Of a stretch of DNA of 64,000 nt, positions 62,156 to 64,000 are shown piece by piece. The stretch spans positions 25,790 to 89,789 of the forward strand of contig NZ_AWZV01000023.1 in NCBI RefSeq assembly GCF_000472545.1, read 5' to 3'. Source of the stretch: Burkholderia sp. WSM2232. GTDB lineage: Bacteria; Pseudomonadota; Gammaproteobacteria; Burkholderiales; Burkholderiaceae. Each line of letters begins with the position of its first letter. Within the stretch, counting starts at the first letter, position 1. A model generated the notes under the pieces. The model saw only the letters and a list, made by a program, of their open reading frames with translations, was not told where the DNA came from and ran no database searches. A program made the position numbers and the translations under genes.

Positions 62156-62949
62156 GAGTGCGTGCTGTGAATTGGGCGGAATGGCTTCGGTCAAGGCAAG
62201 TGCCTGGGACGGACATTGGCTACGCAATGAGCGCTGCACTCCGCGCGGTCGCAAGCGGTTACTTGCGAGCAGGCGGAGCGCGGAGCGGCCGGGATTTCGA
62301 CCCGCAACGCCCCATGTAACGTTTATGCTGCAAGTACTTATAACCGACGCGGTGGATGGTGCAACTTGATCTGGATCATCCAGGCCCGGACAGGTCAGGG
62401 CGGCTTGCTTCGTATCGCAGCGTGTTCGATCCGAGGCGCGATGCATGCCATGCCATCCGCGTGCATTGGCAATACAAGCCAGATACTCTTGCCGGACGGA
62501 TGCGAAGGGATCGCACAAATCTGGGAGGGGTGTTCGTCATCGAAGCGAACGGGTTGACGTCAGTACAACAAGGTCCGCGGCGCGCACACCATAGAAGGCT
62601 ACTGCACGGGGTAAGCCGTTCGGCAGAACGAGTGCCGCCCGCCAGAGTGGTGGCGGTTTGAATGGTTGACGAGCATCCTGGAGAAACGTTGCAATACGGC
62701 GCAACGTCCGATAGTTGAGCGTGAGATCAAACGGGCTGGATGCAAACGGGCTGGATGCAGCGCGCCGGGCGGGGGGGCCAGCAGGCGAGCTCGAACATGT
62801 CGCGCAATGTCCGGACGCTTCTGGTATCGATGCATGCGGCACCCCGACACGCGACGCGGCCAAGGCAATGTCCGCTGTTTCCGGGCGCGTCGTAGTCGCT
62901 CGGGTGCGCTCGGAAAGCATGGCAGGCGCGAGGCACTGCTCACTGCGCG
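62156..62949. other. Upstream region of the exporter operon
   Basis: No gene in these 794 bases is supported. It contains the FNR-type promoter at 62337-62379, implying a 5' leader of about 175 bases before the outer membrane factor gene, and two perfect 15-base tandem copies of AAACGGGCTGGATGC at 62729-62758. The rest holds only short frames without ribosome sites. Confidence 0.5.
62337..62379 (-). promoter_or_regulatory. FNR/ANR-type promoter of the exporter operon
   Basis: The 14-base box at 62366-62379 is identical to the arcD box (TTGATCTGGATCAT). The complement of 62337-62342 reads TATAAG, five of six to the -10 consensus, centred 33 bases away, slightly more than the usual 31. Confidence 0.65.
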
Positions 62950-63183
62950 CTACAGGAACCTGTCTGGCTTCGCAACTGCATGGCGAATCGGACGATGAGC
63001 CGGGCGCAACAGCAGCTTTTCCCGCATCCTCGCATGCGCCAGCCCCGCCTTGGTCAACGGATGGGATAGCCTGCTCATGCGCACTATTTCCTTGCGAAGT
63101 CGGGGATGAATACACGCTAGTGCGAGAACGAGAAACGAGCCCGGCATCAGTAACAGGCTAACGAGTATCGCGCTTCTGAACAT
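62950..63183 (-). CDS. Small membrane protein of unknown function (77 residues)
   Basis: The protein opens with a hydrophobic helix (MFRSAILVSLLLMPGSFLVL) and continues as a strongly basic tail rich in Arg, His and Leu (RLRKEIVRMSRLSHPLTKAG, MREKLLLRPAHRPIRH). GGAGG lies four bases before the ATG. An FNR/FixK-type site is centred 70.5 bases upstream with a -10-like TATTCT at the right spacing, which makes a real gene more likely than length alone would. I do not recognise the family. Confidence 0.65.
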   Translation of the reverse strand: MFRSAILVSLLLMPGSFLVLALACIHPRLRKEIVRMSRLSHPLTKAGLAHARMREKLLLRPAHRPIRHAVAKPDRFL

Positions 63184-63219
63184 ATTGCCTCCGGAACTGT
63201 TTGGTTTTGCTCTGAATCG

Positions 63220-63260
63220 AGAATACGTTTCGCTTGCTGTGACCGATTGACGTGCGTCAA
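63220..63260 (-). promoter_or_regulatory. FNR/FixK-type promoter of the 77-residue membrane protein
   Basis: TTGACGTGCGTCAA (63247-63260) is a symmetric TTGAC-N4-GTCAA site. The complement of 63220-63225 reads TATTCT and is centred 31 bases downstream, the class II distance. Confidence 0.65.
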
Positions 63261-63403
63261 AGCTACGCAAAGCCCGCTGCAACGGATACGGCGATACCTC
63301 GTTGTTTGTGCGCTATTCGCGGTGGAGTTGGAGTGGCTGCCCGGAGCATGAAGTGCCCTGTGCCGCAACCTTAGATAGCCGCGACGACCGGCGAGCGAGC
63401 GGA

Positions 63404-63444
63404 TTGACCCATGTCAGCGGAGACGGTGGCTCGCGCACTAGACT
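63404..63444 (+). promoter_or_regulatory. Candidate FNR-type promoter of the 35-residue membrane protein
   Basis: TTGACCCATGTCAG (63404-63417) matches TTGA-N6-TCAA except at the last base. TAGACT at 63439-63444 is centred 31 bases downstream. The distance to the start codon at 63681 is long, so assignment to that gene is tentative. Confidence 0.45.
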
Positions 63445-63680
63445 GCATCACGGGCGTAATCAAGCGGAGCAGCGCGCACCGGGTCGCGTCCAGCCATCAG
63501 CTACTACCACTCGTTGATTTTTGATCTGGCGCAAGTGGGTGCGGCAGGGCACCACAGGTAGACCACCGCTTGCGGGGATACCATGAACGCATCGGTACAG
63601 GGCGCAGCAAAATGACGCGGCCAAGTAGAGGATAAAGCAGTTGAGTTCCAGCAATCGATCATATTACTCAGGAGTATGAA

Positions 63681-63788
63681 ATGTCCGCCACCTCCGTTCT
63701 TATCAGCATGGCCCCGATGTGGGGCATTCTGCTCATCGCATCCTGCTCCGCCGCATATCTGGTCTTTTGGCGCAAGGTAATCAAATAA
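63681..63788 (+). CDS. Very small membrane protein (35 residues)
   Basis: The protein is essentially one membrane helix: MSATSVLISMAPMWGILLIA followed by a short helix end and the basic tail FWRKVIK. The positive C-terminal end suggests that this end faces the cytoplasm. AGGAG lies six bases before the ATG. Single-helix proteins of this size often act as accessory subunits of membrane enzymes such as terminal oxidases, but no specific family match can be made. A partial gene follows 90 bases downstream. Confidence 0.6.
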   Translation: MSATSVLISMAPMWGILLIASCSAAYLVFWRKVIK

Positions 63789-63878
63789 GCGCCCGCAGAT
63801 TCGGCTCACGAGTACCAGGTGGGACCCATGTGCTCGCGCAATGGCACGATCTCATGATGGCGTGCAAAGGAGCAGGGC

Positions 63879-64000
63879 GTGCAGGAAGCCTTTGCGGAGC
63901 AGGAAAACATCAACGACGAAGATTTCGCTCTGCACTGGCTGCGACGGCGTCGTTTATTGCTGATGAACTGGCAGGTCGGTAAGCCGCCGTCGACCGTGAG
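63879..64000 (+). CDS. N-terminal part of an unidentified protein (cut by window edge)
   Basis: An open frame starts at GTG with AAGGAG six bases upstream and runs off the window after 40 codons. It reads VQEAFAEQENINDEDFALHW, then LRRRRLLLMNWQVGKPPSTV. The acidic-then-basic composition looks more protein-like than the overlapping frame at 63719-63982. No family can be named from this part. It is probably co-transcribed with the 35-residue membrane protein. Confidence 0.45.
   Translation, partial: MQEAFAEQENINDEDFALHWLRRRRLLLMNWQVGKPPSTV

Larger units (their letters stand above)
63184..63680. other. Divergent gap with two FNR-type sites
   Basis: No coding frame in these 497 bases is convincing. 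It carries one TTGA-N6-TCAA site serving the leftward small gene and one near-match site placed to serve the rightward small gene, whose leader would be about 230 bases long. Confidence 0.6.

Noticed and set aside
63719..63982. An 87-codon plus-strand frame near the window end
   Set aside because: It overlaps the 35-residue membrane protein and the better-supported GTG frame at 63879, and its protein looks random.

Overview
The window reads as a chromosome segment of a beta-proteobacterium of the Burkholderia group (Burkholderia, Paraburkholderia or Caballeronia). The reasons are the high GC content with strongly GC-biased third positions, a DUF3331 protein of a type I know mainly from Burkholderiales, many LysR and OmpR-type regulators, and an N-type ATPase operon beside an arginine deiminase operon. 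No rRNA, tRNA, CRISPR array or intact insertion sequence was seen. About 53 genes are supported, two of them cut by the window edges.

Layout. (1) 1-18 kb is a stress and metabolism block bracketed by two related OmpR-type winged-helix regulators (one cut at base 1, the other a 1000-residue regulator-ATPase). Between them lie an AraC regulator, a Tat-type alpha/beta hydrolase, Dps, a YtcJ-like amidohydrolase, a cyclic-nucleotide-domain MscS channel, an HD-like protein, XapX, a glyoxalase-fold protein, an alginate-export-type porin, a CNB-thioredoxin-reductase fusion, an exported metallo-hydrolase and a His-rich DUF3331 protein. Two minisatellites lie in its intergenic gaps. (2) 18-27 kb holds two LysR regulators, a 2-hydroxyacid dehydrogenase, an MFS carrier, an OprB-type porin and a nitrate/sulfonate-type ABC system with a double permease. 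(3) 27.2-28.9 kb is gene-poor and ends in two tandem terminators before a NarL-type response regulator and a small lipoprotein. (4) 30-36.4 kb holds TerC, NhaR and a TerB-like protein, then a putrescine catabolism operon (puuD-puuA-spuC). (5) 37.5-41.2 kb is visibly more AT-rich and holds a HAD-UbiA fusion divergent from a GT-C-like membrane protein.

(6) 41-64 kb is the most interesting part. arcDABC (arginine to ornithine, CO2, ammonia and ATP) is divergent from a complete N-ATPase operon atpDCQRBEFAG. The two start codons are each 66.5 bases from the centre of their own FNR/ANR-like box. The b subunit carries a delta-like C-terminus, which would explain the absence of a delta gene. Four more TTGA-N6-TCAA-type sites lie downstream: before an aminoglycoside-phosphotransferase/P-loop fusion and a small protein, before a four-gene exporter operon (outer membrane factor, HlyD, RbbA-like ABC fusion, YhhJ-like permease), and before two very small membrane proteins. 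Five of the six have a -10-like hexamer at about the spacing of an FNR class II promoter. My reading is a low-oxygen and acid-survival island: arginine fermentation supplies ATP and ammonia, the N-ATPase spends ATP to export ions, and the exporter and small membrane proteins are co-induced when oxygen falls. The regulation is inferred from sequence only.
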